From Verrucomicrobiota bacterium (GTDB taxonomy: Bacteria; Verrucomicrobiota; Verrucomicrobiia; CAIQCK01), in the NCBI GenBank assembly GCA_016222825.1, contig JACRQF010000019.1:62001-126000 (forward strand): 64,000 nucleotides of DNA. The letters run 5' to 3'. The stretch's first letter is position 1; every line of letters starts with the position of its first letter. The translations under genes and the position numbers were made by a program. Positions 17,011-26,707 of the stretch are shown here, piece after piece. The notes under the pieces are model-generated. The model did not search any database. It was not told the DNA's origin and saw only the letters and a list, made by a program, of their open reading frames with translations.

Positions 17011-19785
17011 CTATTTCTCTCCCTTTAACGGCAAGTCCATGTGGAACCGCGTGAAGCGGCCGGTCTCGGTCTCGAAATGCAGCCGGCCGCCGTGATCCTT
17101 GACGAGGCCGTAGCTGATGGAGAGGCCCAGCCCCGTGCCCTTGCCCGTCGGCTTGGTGGTGTAGAACGGATCAAAGATGCGGCCGCGAATTCCCTCCGGG
17201 ATTCCATTGCCGTGGTCCTCAATGGTCGTCCGAATCCAGGGCGCGCCGTCCTGCTCGAAGCGGCGGACGCTGACGCGGATGATCTTGTCCTCGTGGAAGG
17301 CCGGATACTTTTCGTTGAGGGCGTCGCGCGCGTTGGTCAGAAGGTTCAAGAGCACCTGTTCGAGCTGCTGGCCGCGGCATTCCATCTGCGGCAGCCCCCC
17401 CGGCACCTCCAGTTCCAGCGTGATCTGGTCGTGCCGGATCACGGTCTGGACCAGCGTGAGAGTGGCGTTGAGGATGTCGTTCAAGTTCGCCGGACTGCGC
17501 CCCAGTTTGTCCTGCCGGGCGAAGGAAAGCAGATTGCGGACGATGTGAGCGACGCGGTCGGTTTCCTTGGTGATGCCGCCCAGGTATTTTTGCAGGCCGC
17601 TGTCGGCGGGGAGTTTGTCGGCGATCAACTGGGCGTAGTTCATGATGCCGTTGATCGGGTTGTTGATCTCATGGGCCACGCCGCCGGCCAGCGTGCCGAT
17701 GGCCTCCATCTTCTGCGACTGGCGGAGCTGGACTTCCAACGCGGTCTCGCGGGTAACGTCGAGGTTGATGCCCACGTAGTTGACGATGCGGCCGGTGGCG
17801 TCCCGCACGGGCGAGATCGTCGCCTCTTCTTCGTAAAGCGTGCCGTCCTTCTTCTTGTTGGTGAAATGGCCATGCCACACGTCGCCGCGGGCCAGCGTCT
17901 CCCACATCTGCTGGTAGAAGGCAGCGTCGTGCTTGCCGCTCTTGATCAGGCGCGGATTCTGGCCGAGGGCTTCCTGCCGCGAGTAGCCGCTGTTGCGTTC
18001 GAAGGCGGGGTTTACATAGAGCATGGTGCCCTGCGCGTCCGTGATCATGATGGCCTCCGCCGATTGCTCGACGGCGGTGACGAGCCGCGATTGGGCTTCC
18101 TCGATGCTCTTGCGTTGGATGCCGAGGGCGATGCCGTCGGCGACGGTGCCGAGGGCCTGGAGCACCCCCTGCGTGAGCGCATGCCGGGCGAACATGGCCA
18201 TCACGCCCACCAGCCGGTCCTCGACGATCAACGGGTAGCCCGCAAATGCCACCATCCCCTCGGCCCTGGCCCACTCCTGGTCGCTGATGCGCGGATCGCC
18301 GACGATCTGATTGGTCAGATGCGGCTGGCGTTTAAGGGCAATCCAGCCGATTTTGAACTTCTCGCCGACGGGCACGCGGCCGTGCGGGCCGTTGAGGTGG
18401 GTGTAGAGGCCGGCGCTGGCCTGGAGTTCCAGGACGTTTTCCCGCTCGTTGAGCGTCCAGATTCGGGCGAACGCCGCGTCCAGATCGTGCATGATGCCTT
18501 CGGCGCAGTGCTGGAGCAGTTCCCGCAACGCGCCGCCGCGGATCAAGGTCTGGCCGATGTCCGCCGCCAATGACGCGGTCCGCGCGCGCTCTTCGGAGGC
18601 GGCCTCCGCCCGCTTGCGCTCGCTGATGTCGCGATTGACGCCGACGACGCCGGCGAATTCGCCGAACGCGTCGAACATCCCGCTGCAAGTGACTTCGTGC
18701 CAGACCGGCCAGCCGTCCTTGCGGACGAACTTCAACTCGACCGTTTCATGCACGCGCTCGCCGGTCCGCATCTTGGGAATGATCTCGCCTAGCTTTTTGC
18801 GGACGGTGGTGGCTGAAGCCGCCACGAGCAGTTGATCGAAGAACCGCGCCAGGGCTTCCGTCGGCGTGTAGCCCAGCAGCCGTTCGACCGAGGGACTCAC
18901 GTAGTTCATTTGGCCCGACGTGTCCAGGGTCCAGATCAAGTCGCTGGCGTTGTCGGCCAGCAACCGGAACCGCCGCTCGCTCTCGCGCAGCACCCTCTCC
19001 ATCAGCTTGCGCCCGGAGATGTCGCTCACCGTGCCCATCAGCCGCGCGCGCTCGCCTTTCTCGTTGCGGCTGACGCGTCCCTGGAGCGCGATCCAGCGCG
19101 GCTCCTGGCCCGGCCGCGCCACCCGGCACTCGACGCTGAGCCGGTCGGTGGCCAGGGCCTGCGCAAAACCGTGTTTGACCAGTTCAAGGTCCTCCGGCAC
19201 GACGTGCTGCAGGAGGATGTCGTAATTCCACTCGGCCAGCGGCGTGGTGTAGCCGAAAATCTGGTCGTGCCGCGGCGTCCGCCACGACGTGTGGCCGGTC
19301 AGGTCGAATTCCCACACGCCCATCTGGCCGGCCTCCAGCGCCATCCGGAGCCGCTCCTCGCCGAGCCGCAACTGCCGCTCCGCCTCGGCCAGTTGCCGGT
19401 GTTCCTGCGCCTCCTGCAACGCGCGCCGCACCGACGGCCCGAGGCGGGTGAGCCGCTGTTTGAGCACGTAATCCATCGCACCGTGGTGCATCGCCTCGAT
19501 GGCGGTTTCCTCGCCGAGCGTGCCTGAGACGAAGATGAAGGGCACCTCAGGGCGTTCCTTGCGCGCAAGCTCCAGGGCCGAGAGACCGTCGTAGGACGGC
19601 AGCGAATAGTCGGCCAGAATCAGATCGAGCGCGGGCGTCCGCAGGCCGGCGAGGAAATCCGCCTCCGTCCAGACCCGTTTCGCGTCAAACGCGATGCCTT
19701 CCCGCTTCAACTCGCGCATCACCAGGCCGGCGTCGGCGGCGCGGTCTTCGAGATGGAGGATGTGGATTTCAGGGGCCGTGTTCAT
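17011..19785 (-). CDS. Sensor histidine kinase REC-PAS-PAS-GAF-PAS-HisKA-HATPase
   Basis: A 924-residue soluble kinase. The N-terminal receiver runs to about residue 125 (HLEDRAADAG, Asp in LILADYSLPSYDG, Lys in DYVLKQRL). Two PAS domains follow (each ending in a PAC segment such as VGVNRDISERKRAE), then a GAF domain (around residues 420-570), a third PAS (AIMITDAQGTMLYVNPAFER) and an HK4-type kinase (GTLAGGVAHEINNPINGIMN, with NLLTNARDALNE and TGKGTGLGLSISYGLVKDHG). The start ATG 19785 overlaps the previous gene's stop (ATGA), which decides it over in-frame codons further upstream. No output domain. Confidence 0.93.
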   Translation of the reverse strand: MNTAPEIHILHLEDRAADAGLVMRELKREGIAFDAKRVWTEADFLAGLRTPALDLILADYSLPSYDGLSALELARKERPEVPFIFVSGTLGEETAIEAMHHGAMDYVLKQRLTRLGPSVRRALQEAQEHRQLAEAERQLRLGEERLRMALEAGQMGVWEFDLTGHTSWRTPRHDQIFGYTTPLAEWNYDILLQHVVPEDLELVKHGFAQALATDRLSVECRVARPGQEPRWIALQGRVSRNEKGERARLMGTVSDISGRKLMERVLRESERRFRLLADNASDLIWTLDTSGQMNYVSPSVERLLGYTPTEALARFFDQLLVAASATTVRKKLGEIIPKMRTGERVHETVELKFVRKDGWPVWHEVTCSGMFDAFGEFAGVVGVNRDISERKRAEAASEERARTASLAADIGQTLIRGGALRELLQHCAEGIMHDLDAAFARIWTLNERENVLELQASAGLYTHLNGPHGRVPVGEKFKIGWIALKRQPHLTNQIVGDPRISDQEWARAEGMVAFAGYPLIVEDRLVGVMAMFARHALTQGVLQALGTVADGIALGIQRKSIEEAQSRLVTAVEQSAEAIMITDAQGTMLYVNPAFERNSGYSRQEALGQNPRLIKSGKHDAAFYQQMWETLARGDVWHGHFTNKKKDGTLYEEEATISPVRDATGRIVNYVGINLDVTRETALEVQLRQSQKMEAIGTLAGGVAHEINNPINGIMNYAQLIADKLPADSGLQKYLGGITKETDRVAHIVRNLLSFARQDKLGRSPANLNDILNATLTLVQTVIRHDQITLELEVPGGLPQMECRGQQLEQVLLNLLTNARDALNEKYPAFHEDKIIRVSVRRFEQDGAPWIRTTIEDHGNGIPEGIRGRIFDPFYTTKPTGKGTGLGLSISYGLVKDHGGRLHFETETGRFTRFHMDLPLKGEK

Positions 19786-22700
19786 AGTGCGATCTCTTTC
19801 TGCCGGGCCGGCAGCGTGAAGTAAAACGCCGCGCCTTCGTTGACCTTGGCTTCCGCCCACACACGGCCGCCGTGGCGCTGGACGATGCGTTGCACCAGCG
19901 CCAGGCCGACGCCCGTGCCTTCAAACTCCGCCTCGCTGTGCAGCCGCTGGAAGACGCCGAAAAGCTTCTGGACATATTTCATGTCGAAACCCGCGCCGTT
20001 GTCCTTCACGCAGTAAACCACCGTGCCGTCCTTGGCGCGGCCGGTGACCTCGATCTCGGCCGCCGGTTTGCCGCCGGTGTATTTGACCGCGTTGGAGATG
20101 AAGTTGCCCCACACGTGGGCCAGCAGATGCGGGTCGCCGTGCGCCGGCGGCAGCGGATGCAGGTTGAAGCGGATGTCGCGGCCCGGCGCCTGCGCGGCGC
20201 ACTCCTTGAAGGCGGCTTGCGCCAGTTCGTTCATGTCCACCGCCGACAACAGCATCGCCTGCCGTCCGGCCTTCGAGAACGCCAGCAGGTCGTCAATCAA
20301 CCGGCCCATGCGTTCGGACTCCGCGCATATAGTGCCGAGCACGCGCCGGCCTTCCTCGTCGAACTGCTTTGCGTAGTCCTCGGCCAGGATGGCCGCATAG
20401 CCGTTGATGCCCCGCAGCGGCGCGCGCAGGTCGTGGGACACGGAGTAGGAGAACGCCTCCAGTTCGCTGTTGGCCTCTTGAAGCTGGGCGGTGCGCTGGA
20501 TGACGCGCATTTCCAGCTCGGCGTTGAGCTTCTGAACCTCCTCTTCCGCCCGCTTGCGCGCGGTGATGTCACGCACGATGACCTGCGCGCCGGGCTTGTT
20601 CTGATACGTGAAGGGCATGGCGCCCACCTCGACGTCCACGACGCTGCCGTCCAAACGCAGATACTGCTCCTCGATGATGGGAACCGGCCCCGGCCGGCTC
20701 TCCATGGACGCCATGCGCTGTAGAACCACCGGATGGGAGTTGGGATGGATGAAATCCAGGACGGTCCTGCCGAGCAGTTCCTCCGGCCGGGTCGCGCCGA
20801 AAAGCTTCAGGCCGGCCGGATTGATGTAGGCGAACTTCCGGCCGCAAGCGATGAAGATGGTGTCCGGCGAGGACTCCACCAGCCCGCGGTATCGCTCCTC
20901 GCTCTCCCGCAAAGCCTCCTCGCTCTGGCGGTGGGCGATGGCCATCGCGAGGTTGTCGGCCAGCCGCTCCAACAGCGCGATGCGTTCCGGCGTGAAGCGG
21001 TCCCGGCGCTTGTCGTTGATCTGCAACAGTCCGTGGACGGCCTGGCCCGTGCGCAACGCCACCAGCGCCACCGACTCGTAGCCTTCGCCGTTGCAGCGGT
21101 TGCGCGTGCGGGCCATGCGGTCGGCCTCGCTGGTGCTGGCGAGCAGTTCGGTCGCGCAGTTGGTCCAGAAGCTGCCGCGCGCGGTGAAGAACGGCTGGGC
21201 GGGGTTGAAGCGCCGGCAGAGCACGTTGCCGCACATGCACTCCAGCACCGGGTTGCCGGCGCTGTCGCGCACCACCTGCCCGGCGGCGTCGCGCGCGCAG
21301 AGGTGGTTTTCGAGCTGGACAAATTCCGCCGGAAACCCGTGCGTCTCCAGATACGGAAAATCGCCGTCCACCTGCCACCGGACGCCGACCGCGTCGCAGC
21401 CGAGCCACTCCTTCAACAGCAGCGTCGCGTCCCCCGTCAGATCGCGCAGGTCGCCGGCGGTGTTGAAGAGGCCGAGCAACTGCACGGTGATCTCGCGTTC
21501 CTCCTCCGCCCGCTTGCGCTCGTTGATCACGTCGAACACGGCCACGAAGTGGTCCTTGGCGGGGCTATAAACCGTGAGGTCGAACCACCGTTGCAACGGC
21601 GCCAGGTAGAATTCAAGCCGCTCCGGCACGCCTGTCACCGTCACCCGCTCGCAAGCCTCAAACAACTCCGGAATGGCCTCGCGGATGCCGGGAACGGCTT
21701 CCGTGGCGCTCTTGCCGACCACGTCCTTCAGACCCGTCAGCTTCTCATACGCGGCGTTGACGGTGAGATGAACGAAGTCCGGCGGCTGGCCGTCCTTCTG
21801 GATCATCCGGCAGTAGGCGAAGCCGTTGAGCATGTTCTCGAACAGGAAGCGGTATTTTTCCGCGCTCTGCCGCGCCAGTTCCTGCGCCTGCTTGCGCTGG
21901 GTGATGTTGCGGACGATGGCCAGTCCGTAGCGGACGCCGCCGACCTCCACCAGCCGCTCGCTGCACTCCACCGGGAACGTCGTGCCGTCCTTGCGCCGGT
22001 GGATGGTTTCAAACATCGCGGTGCCGTCGTGGTCCAGCCGCCAGACCTGCTGCACGGGCGCCGCGCCGGCTTCGGGCGCGCGCAGCTCCGTCGCCTGCAT
22101 CCGCAGCATCTCCTCCCGCGAATGGCCGTAGCTCTCCACCGCGCGGTCGTTGGCTTCGACAATCCGCCACTGCTCGTCGGTGAGCAGAATGATGTCGTTG
22201 GCGCTCTTCATCAGGTGCTCGACGCGCTGGGCCATCGCGACGCGCTCCTGTTCGTTGCGCAACTGGCGCCGCAGGAACCGCGCGTCGTGCCGCCGCCAGA
22301 GCAGCGCCACTGTCAGGCAGGAGATAATCGCCAGCAAGCCCATGCCGCCCCAGATGATCTGAGTCTGCTGCCGCAACCCGGCCTGGACCTCATCCCGATC
22401 CATCTTCGCGATCAGGAACCACGACGTGCCGGGCACGGCGCGGATGGCGGCCAGCACCGGCACACCGCGATAGTCCATGCCCTCGACGCAACCGGTTTCG
22501 CCCCGCGCCGCCATCGCCGCGGGGAGTTCCTTCTTCCCGATGGGTCTTCGCAGGGCCAGCGCCGCGCCTTCGTGGTGGCGCAGGTCGTTCAGGAACAGCA
22601 CGTCGTTGCCCTCGCGCCGCACCAGCAGCGCCTCGCCCGTCCGGCTCCGTGTCGGCCACGCCTGGATCAGCGGGTAGAGAACCCGCCTCGGGTCCACGTT

Positions 22701-23936
22701 CATCTCAATGGCCCCCAGCGCCTCGCCGCCCGCCGACGCCAGAATCGGCACCGCCAGATCCACATCCGCCTCTCCACTCAACGGGTCGCGGTGCAGGTCG
22801 GACATGACCACCTGCTTGGAACGCATGGCTTGCCGCGCGAAGCTCGTGCCAACGGGGTCGTCGCCTTTCCTCTCCGCCGGGCAGGTCATGCGCACGCGGC
22901 CCTGGGCGTCCAGCACCACCACGCGCGAAGCCTGGTTGTGCTCCCGCAACGCATCGAGCCACCGCGCCAGCCGCTCCGGCGCGACACCCCCCGTCGAGTC
23001 CTTTAGGAAAGCGTCCATCGCCTCCATCATGAACGGATTCAGCAGCCACGAGCGGCCGTCGCCCAGCCGCTCCGCCCGCCAGTCCACGATATCCCGCACC
23101 TTCATGTCCGTGATCGCGGCGAGGTTGTCCATCGCGCTCTTGCGCGCCACGGCGTCCAGATGCTTGAGAAAGAGGAAGCCGGCGGCCCCGACGGCGGTGA
23201 TGATGGACAGCAGCGTCGCCAGCAGCGCCAGGCCGAAGAACCGGAACGGCGGCAGGCCGGGCGCGGCGTCCTCGAACACCATCTGCAACGGCCACCGGTC
23301 CAGCCCCGCCGCAAACAAAAGGCCCGCGCCCAGCAGCGCCAACGCCACCGCCGCCGCCAGCGCCATCGGCACCCAGCCGGTCCCGTGAAGCAGCGGCTCG
23401 CCCATCCCGTAGCCCAGCAGCGGCATGAGGTCCAGCAGCAGCAGCAACACCGCGAACATCGCGGCCAACTGCCGCGCCGTATTCCGCCGGCCCATCGGCG
23501 GCAGTTGCGCCAGCAAGGCCAGCGCCGCCAGCACCAGCCCCGCGCCGGTGATCGCCGACATCCGGCCCACTGGCGCGCCACCGGCCCTGGCCTGCGTGCC
23601 GGCCAGCCAGCTTTCCACCACCCAGACATCGCCGCTGACGCGCGGGGCCAGCGCCAGTGCGCAAGACGCGATCACCACCGCCGCCGCGAAATACCCGCCG
23701 GCCGTCGCGAGCGAATCCGCCGGCCCGCGGTTGCGCAGGCACAACGCGGCGCTCAGCAGCAACACCAGCCAGGCCGTCAGCGGCGCCATCGGCACATAGT
23801 CTCCGCCAAACGTGCCCCATTGCCACCGGTCGCAGACCCACGACACAAGCACCAGCACGGCGATGGCCGCCGCGCCCTTCGCGCAGAGGGATACCGCGTG
23901 GTGTTGGATGTTCCGCTGCCGGAAGTCAGGGCTCAT
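19782..23936 (-). CDS. Large membrane sensor kinase (multi-TM, Cache-like, PAS, GAF, PAS, HisKA-HATPase)
   Basis: A 1384-residue membrane kinase. Residues 1 to about 270 form a block of hydrophobic helices. An extracytoplasmic Cache-like domain (AITDMKVRDIVDWRAERLGD to about residue 520) and another membrane helix (IIWGGMGLLAIISCLTVALL) follow. Then come PAS domains (IILLTDEQWRIVEANDRAVE), a GAF domain with an unusual Cys-rich insert (VLECMCGNVLCRRF), another PAS, a coiled coil, HisKA (SVSHDLRAPLRGINGYAAIL) and HATPase (DNGAGFD, FEGTGVGLALVQRI). ATG 23936 is taken as start; an in-frame TTG at 23969 is possible. It is the first gene of the operon and presumably its membrane input. Confidence 0.9.
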   Translation of the reverse strand: MSPDFRQRNIQHHAVSLCAKGAAAIAVLVLVSWVCDRWQWGTFGGDYVPMAPLTAWLVLLLSAALCLRNRGPADSLATAGGYFAAAVVIASCALALAPRVSGDVWVVESWLAGTQARAGGAPVGRMSAITGAGLVLAALALLAQLPPMGRRNTARQLAAMFAVLLLLLDLMPLLGYGMGEPLLHGTGWVPMALAAAVALALLGAGLLFAAGLDRWPLQMVFEDAAPGLPPFRFFGLALLATLLSIITAVGAAGFLFLKHLDAVARKSAMDNLAAITDMKVRDIVDWRAERLGDGRSWLLNPFMMEAMDAFLKDSTGGVAPERLARWLDALREHNQASRVVVLDAQGRVRMTCPAERKGDDPVGTSFARQAMRSKQVVMSDLHRDPLSGEADVDLAVPILASAGGEALGAIEMNVDPRRVLYPLIQAWPTRSRTGEALLVRREGNDVLFLNDLRHHEGAALALRRPIGKKELPAAMAARGETGCVEGMDYRGVPVLAAIRAVPGTSWFLIAKMDRDEVQAGLRQQTQIIWGGMGLLAIISCLTVALLWRRHDARFLRRQLRNEQERVAMAQRVEHLMKSANDIILLTDEQWRIVEANDRAVESYGHSREEMLRMQATELRAPEAGAAPVQQVWRLDHDGTAMFETIHRRKDGTTFPVECSERLVEVGGVRYGLAIVRNITQRKQAQELARQSAEKYRFLFENMLNGFAYCRMIQKDGQPPDFVHLTVNAAYEKLTGLKDVVGKSATEAVPGIREAIPELFEACERVTVTGVPERLEFYLAPLQRWFDLTVYSPAKDHFVAVFDVINERKRAEEEREITVQLLGLFNTAGDLRDLTGDATLLLKEWLGCDAVGVRWQVDGDFPYLETHGFPAEFVQLENHLCARDAAGQVVRDSAGNPVLECMCGNVLCRRFNPAQPFFTARGSFWTNCATELLASTSEADRMARTRNRCNGEGYESVALVALRTGQAVHGLLQINDKRRDRFTPERIALLERLADNLAMAIAHRQSEEALRESEERYRGLVESSPDTIFIACGRKFAYINPAGLKLFGATRPEELLGRTVLDFIHPNSHPVVLQRMASMESRPGPVPIIEEQYLRLDGSVVDVEVGAMPFTYQNKPGAQVIVRDITARKRAEEEVQKLNAELEMRVIQRTAQLQEANSELEAFSYSVSHDLRAPLRGINGYAAILAEDYAKQFDEEGRRVLGTICAESERMGRLIDDLLAFSKAGRQAMLLSAVDMNELAQAAFKECAAQAPGRDIRFNLHPLPPAHGDPHLLAHVWGNFISNAVKYTGGKPAAEIEVTGRAKDGTVVYCVKDNGAGFDMKYVQKLFGVFQRLHSEAEFEGTGVGLALVQRIVQRHGGRVWAEAKVNEGAAFYFTLPARQKEIAL

Positions 23937-24250
23937 GGCGAGGGATGCGGCTGCAAGGGTGGTTTCCAAAATCCGTTCGATTTTGAAAAAGTGACGGTGT
24001 TGGAAACTCCCGGTTCGGGAGCGCCGCCGCTCCCGTAAGCCGCCACAGCGCCGGTTTCAGGCCCCGTCTTTTACTGCATCGCATAGTGCCGTCCCCATCG
24101 GCCGGGGACATGGCCCGCAGCATCATCTCTGCCGCCGCGAAAGTCAAGGCGTTCGCCGTGTTTCATCCACGGCCAATTCATGAACGGACGCAAGTCATTG
24201 GAACCGCAGGATCGTATGGCGCGCATCACCCCCTGGCAGCGCAGCCTCCC
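23937..24250. other. Intergenic leader of the kinase operon with two hairpins
   Basis: This 314-bp stretch carries no convincing gene. It is downstream of the nitrilase-family gene and upstream of the large sensor kinase, both on the minus strand. Two inverted repeats are visible: CGGGAGC / GCTCCCG (24016-24022 and 24029-24035) and GTCCCC / GGGGAC (24091-24096 and 24104-24109). Neither is followed by a T-run on the minus strand, so they are not clear terminators. No good promoter was found by eye. Confidence 0.5.
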
Positions 24251-25111
24251 TCACTCCGGCTTCAGGTCCGCCCTCGCCTTGACCTCCTTCACCATCGCCT
24301 GCCAGTGGCGGCTGAGAAACGGCGGGTCATTCAGGCTGTCGAGCGCGTAGCTGCGGTCGGCGCGGGCAAGGTCGAGCACGGCGGTGATCATCTCCTCCTG
24401 ATACCAGCCCGCCTCGGCCAGCGGCATCCCCGACGGCTCGCGGATGAACGATTGGCCGCTGGAGGTTTGCAGGCCGTCGGGCGACTGCCCCACCGTGTTC
24501 GCCACGCAATGGAACATCTTGCAGTTCGGCCCCACCGGCTGCTGCGCGCGGCCCGCCACGCGTTTCCACCACACCGCCTCGATCTCATCCGAGCTGCACG
24601 ACGGGTGAAACAACACCTGCGCCCCCGCCATCGCCGGCAGACGATACAACTCCGGATGCCGCCCGTCGCGGCAGATGACCAGCGTGCAAAGCACGCTGTC
24701 TATTTCAAACAGCGACACCTTGTTGCCGCCGCGGCAGAACTTCCGCTCGTCGCGCCCGGCCATGTGGACCTTGGCGTATTCGTGCGTCACGTCGCCGGCG
24801 GGCGAGATCACATGCGCGAGATTCAGGAAACGATCGGCGGTCTTACGGACACTGCCCGCGATGACCCAGAGGCCGGCTTCCTTCGCCGCGCGGCGGGTCT
24901 TGTCGAGCGCGCGCTGGACGGCCGCCGGCGCGAGCCGGGCCACATAGGGAAAGTAGTAGCTCGTCAGATTCGCCTCCGGAAACACCACCACGCGGCTGCC
25001 TTCCTCGGCAGCGAGGCGGATGTAATGGAGCGTCCGCTCCAGGTTGCGTTCGAGACTCTTGGCCCAATGGAGTTGGACGCAGGAGACTTGCAGGGTCTTG
25101 GTCGCGCTCAT
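24251..25111 (-). CDS. Carbon-nitrogen hydrolase (nitrilase superfamily)
   Basis: A 286-residue cytoplasmic amidase/nitrilase-fold enzyme. The Glu-Lys-Cys set is visible: E46 in VVVFPEANLT, K114 in HEYAKVHMAG and C147 in TLVICRDGRHPE. The residues after the catalytic Cys (RDGRHPE) differ from the more common YDLRFPE. The substrate cannot be told from sequence; plant-type carbamoylputrescine amidases and omega-amidases share the core. The gene stands alone, 99 bp from the beta-propeller gene on the same strand. Confidence 0.88.
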   Translation of the reverse strand: MSATKTLQVSCVQLHWAKSLERNLERTLHYIRLAAEEGSRVVVFPEANLTSYYFPYVARLAPAAVQRALDKTRRAAKEAGLWVIAGSVRKTADRFLNLAHVISPAGDVTHEYAKVHMAGRDERKFCRGGNKVSLFEIDSVLCTLVICRDGRHPELYRLPAMAGAQVLFHPSCSSDEIEAVWWKRVAGRAQQPVGPNCKMFHCVANTVGQSPDGLQTSSGQSFIREPSGMPLAEAGWYQEEMITAVLDLARADRSYALDSLNDPPFLSRHWQAMVKEVKARADLKPE

Positions 25112-25210
25112 GGACGGGAGATTAAACCGCCGCTGGGACTAGTCCAGCACTATTGCCATGCCTTCGCTGTTGTGGCAGTGGAAGGACCTTTGATGGCGCG
25201 GTTAAGTTCT

Positions 25211-26560
25211 CTACCGCGCTCCGAATCTCCACAGGTGCGAGAACGTGCGGATGAAGACGCTGTCGCGCGCCACCGCCGGTGTCGCCAGCGTCATCTGGTC
25301 AAGGCGATGACTGCCGAGGAGCTTGAACTCCGGGCCGGCTTGCACGACGAACGTCTCGCCGTCTTCGCTGAGGCAGTAGATTTTTCCGTCACACGCCCAC
25401 GGGGAGGCGGTGAATGCTGTCGCGCCGGGACTAAGGCGTTGGCGGCCGTAAACCGGCTTGCCCGTCTTCGCGTCGTAGCAGGCGAGGAAGCCTTTGTCGT
25501 AGAGCACGTAGAGACGGTCGCCGTAGAGCAGCGGCGAGGGATTGTAAGGGCCGGCCTTGCGGTCGCACCACGCGATGAAGTCGTTGCTGGTCTGGTCGTC
25601 CTTGAGCGAGATGTCGCCGGACGCGCCGGGCCGAATGGCATAGACCGGCCGCAGGGAGTTGCTGACGTAGCCGGAGCTGACGTAGAGCAGGCTGCGGCTG
25701 GCGACGGGCGTGGGGATGACGATGTCGGACATGCCGGAGAACTCCCACAGGAGGCGGCCGTCGAGGTCGTAGGAGCGGACTTTGCCGCGGCCGGGCGTGA
25801 CGATCTCGGTGCGGCGCTCGTTTTCCCAGACCAGCGGTGTGGACCAGTTGCTCGGCTCGTTTCGCTCGACGCGCCAGACCTGCTTGCCCGTGCGCTTGTC
25901 GAACGCGGCGAGGAAGGAGGCCCGCTCGTTGTCGTTGACCACATAGACGCGGTCGCCGTGCAGCACCGGCGACGCTGCCGGACCCCAGCCGAGGCGCGTC
26001 GGGAAGAAGCCCCATTTCTGCGACCAGACTTCGCGCCCGTCCATGTCGTAGCAGAACAGGCCGACGTTGCCGAAGCACGCGAACACGCGTTCGCCATCGG
26101 TGGCGGGCGTCTCGGAGGCGTAGCTGTTCTTCATGTGGATCGCCGCCCGCGTCGGCCCGCGATGCGCGACGCGTTCCCACAGGACCCTGCCCGTGGCGAA
26201 GTCGAGGCAGTAGATCATGCAACGATACTCCTCGGACTCGCGCGTGCCCCAAAACCGCCAGACGTAAAGGCCCTTGCGCGGCGGCTCGACATCCTGCCCG
26301 CTTACCGCCGACGTGACGAATACCTTGTCGCCCCACACGATTGGCGACGACCAAGCCTTGCCGGGAATGCCGGTCTTCCAGATAAAGTTAGTGGTCGTGC
26401 TCCAGACCGCCGGCAATTTCATGCCGTCGGCGACGCCGCCGCACTCGCCGCGGAATTCCGGCCAGCGCTCTGACCCGGCGGCAAGAACAGTGTGAGAAAG
26501 GAGAAGAATGGCGATAATGCCGGGAAGAAGACGACGTTGGCAGATCATGTTGTGTTTCAT
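25211..26560 (-). CDS. Exported PQQ-type beta-propeller protein
   Basis: A 449-residue secreted protein. The start ATG 26560 gives a signal peptide, MKHNMICQRRLLPGIIAILL, ending near AAGSERWPEFRGE. The W-P-x-F-R-G opening and repeated blades such as GDKVFVTSAVSGQDVE, GDRVYVVNDNERASFLAAFD and GDRLYVLYDKGFLACYDAKT mark a PQQ-like/BamB-like repeat protein. These are common exported proteins in Verrucomicrobia and Planctomycetes, with mostly unknown ligands; quinoprotein dehydrogenase active-site residues are not evident. It is divergent from the tandem hydrolase gene across a 147-bp region. Confidence 0.85.
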   Translation of the reverse strand: MKHNMICQRRLLPGIIAILLLSHTVLAAGSERWPEFRGECGGVADGMKLPAVWSTTTNFIWKTGIPGKAWSSPIVWGDKVFVTSAVSGQDVEPPRKGLYVWRFWGTRESEEYRCMIYCLDFATGRVLWERVAHRGPTRAAIHMKNSYASETPATDGERVFACFGNVGLFCYDMDGREVWSQKWGFFPTRLGWGPAASPVLHGDRVYVVNDNERASFLAAFDKRTGKQVWRVERNEPSNWSTPLVWENERRTEIVTPGRGKVRSYDLDGRLLWEFSGMSDIVIPTPVASRSLLYVSSGYVSNSLRPVYAIRPGASGDISLKDDQTSNDFIAWCDRKAGPYNPSPLLYGDRLYVLYDKGFLACYDAKTGKPVYGRQRLSPGATAFTASPWACDGKIYCLSEDGETFVVQAGPEFKLLGSHRLDQMTLATPAVARDSVFIRTFSHLWRFGAR

Positions 26561-26707
26561 TGCCAGCGTTCTTTTCGCACATCGTCGGGTGACTTGCCAC
26601 GCAGTTCTGCATAGCAATCTCTTCGTGGTCAAAACCCCCGCTTGGATTCCTGCGCGGCAGGTGATATGGATTGGCCCGCCGACTGCGCCTCGCGCGAAGG
26701 AGAATCT

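Noticed and set aside
20733-23006. 757-codon open frame on the plus strand opposite the large sensor kinase
   Set aside because: Antisense shadow of the kinase, rich in His/Arg/Gln, with no start context or recognisable domain.
24086-26473. 795-codon plus-strand frame opposite the nitrilase and beta-propeller genes
   Set aside because: Antisense to two genes with full motifs and signal peptide; a composition artefact.
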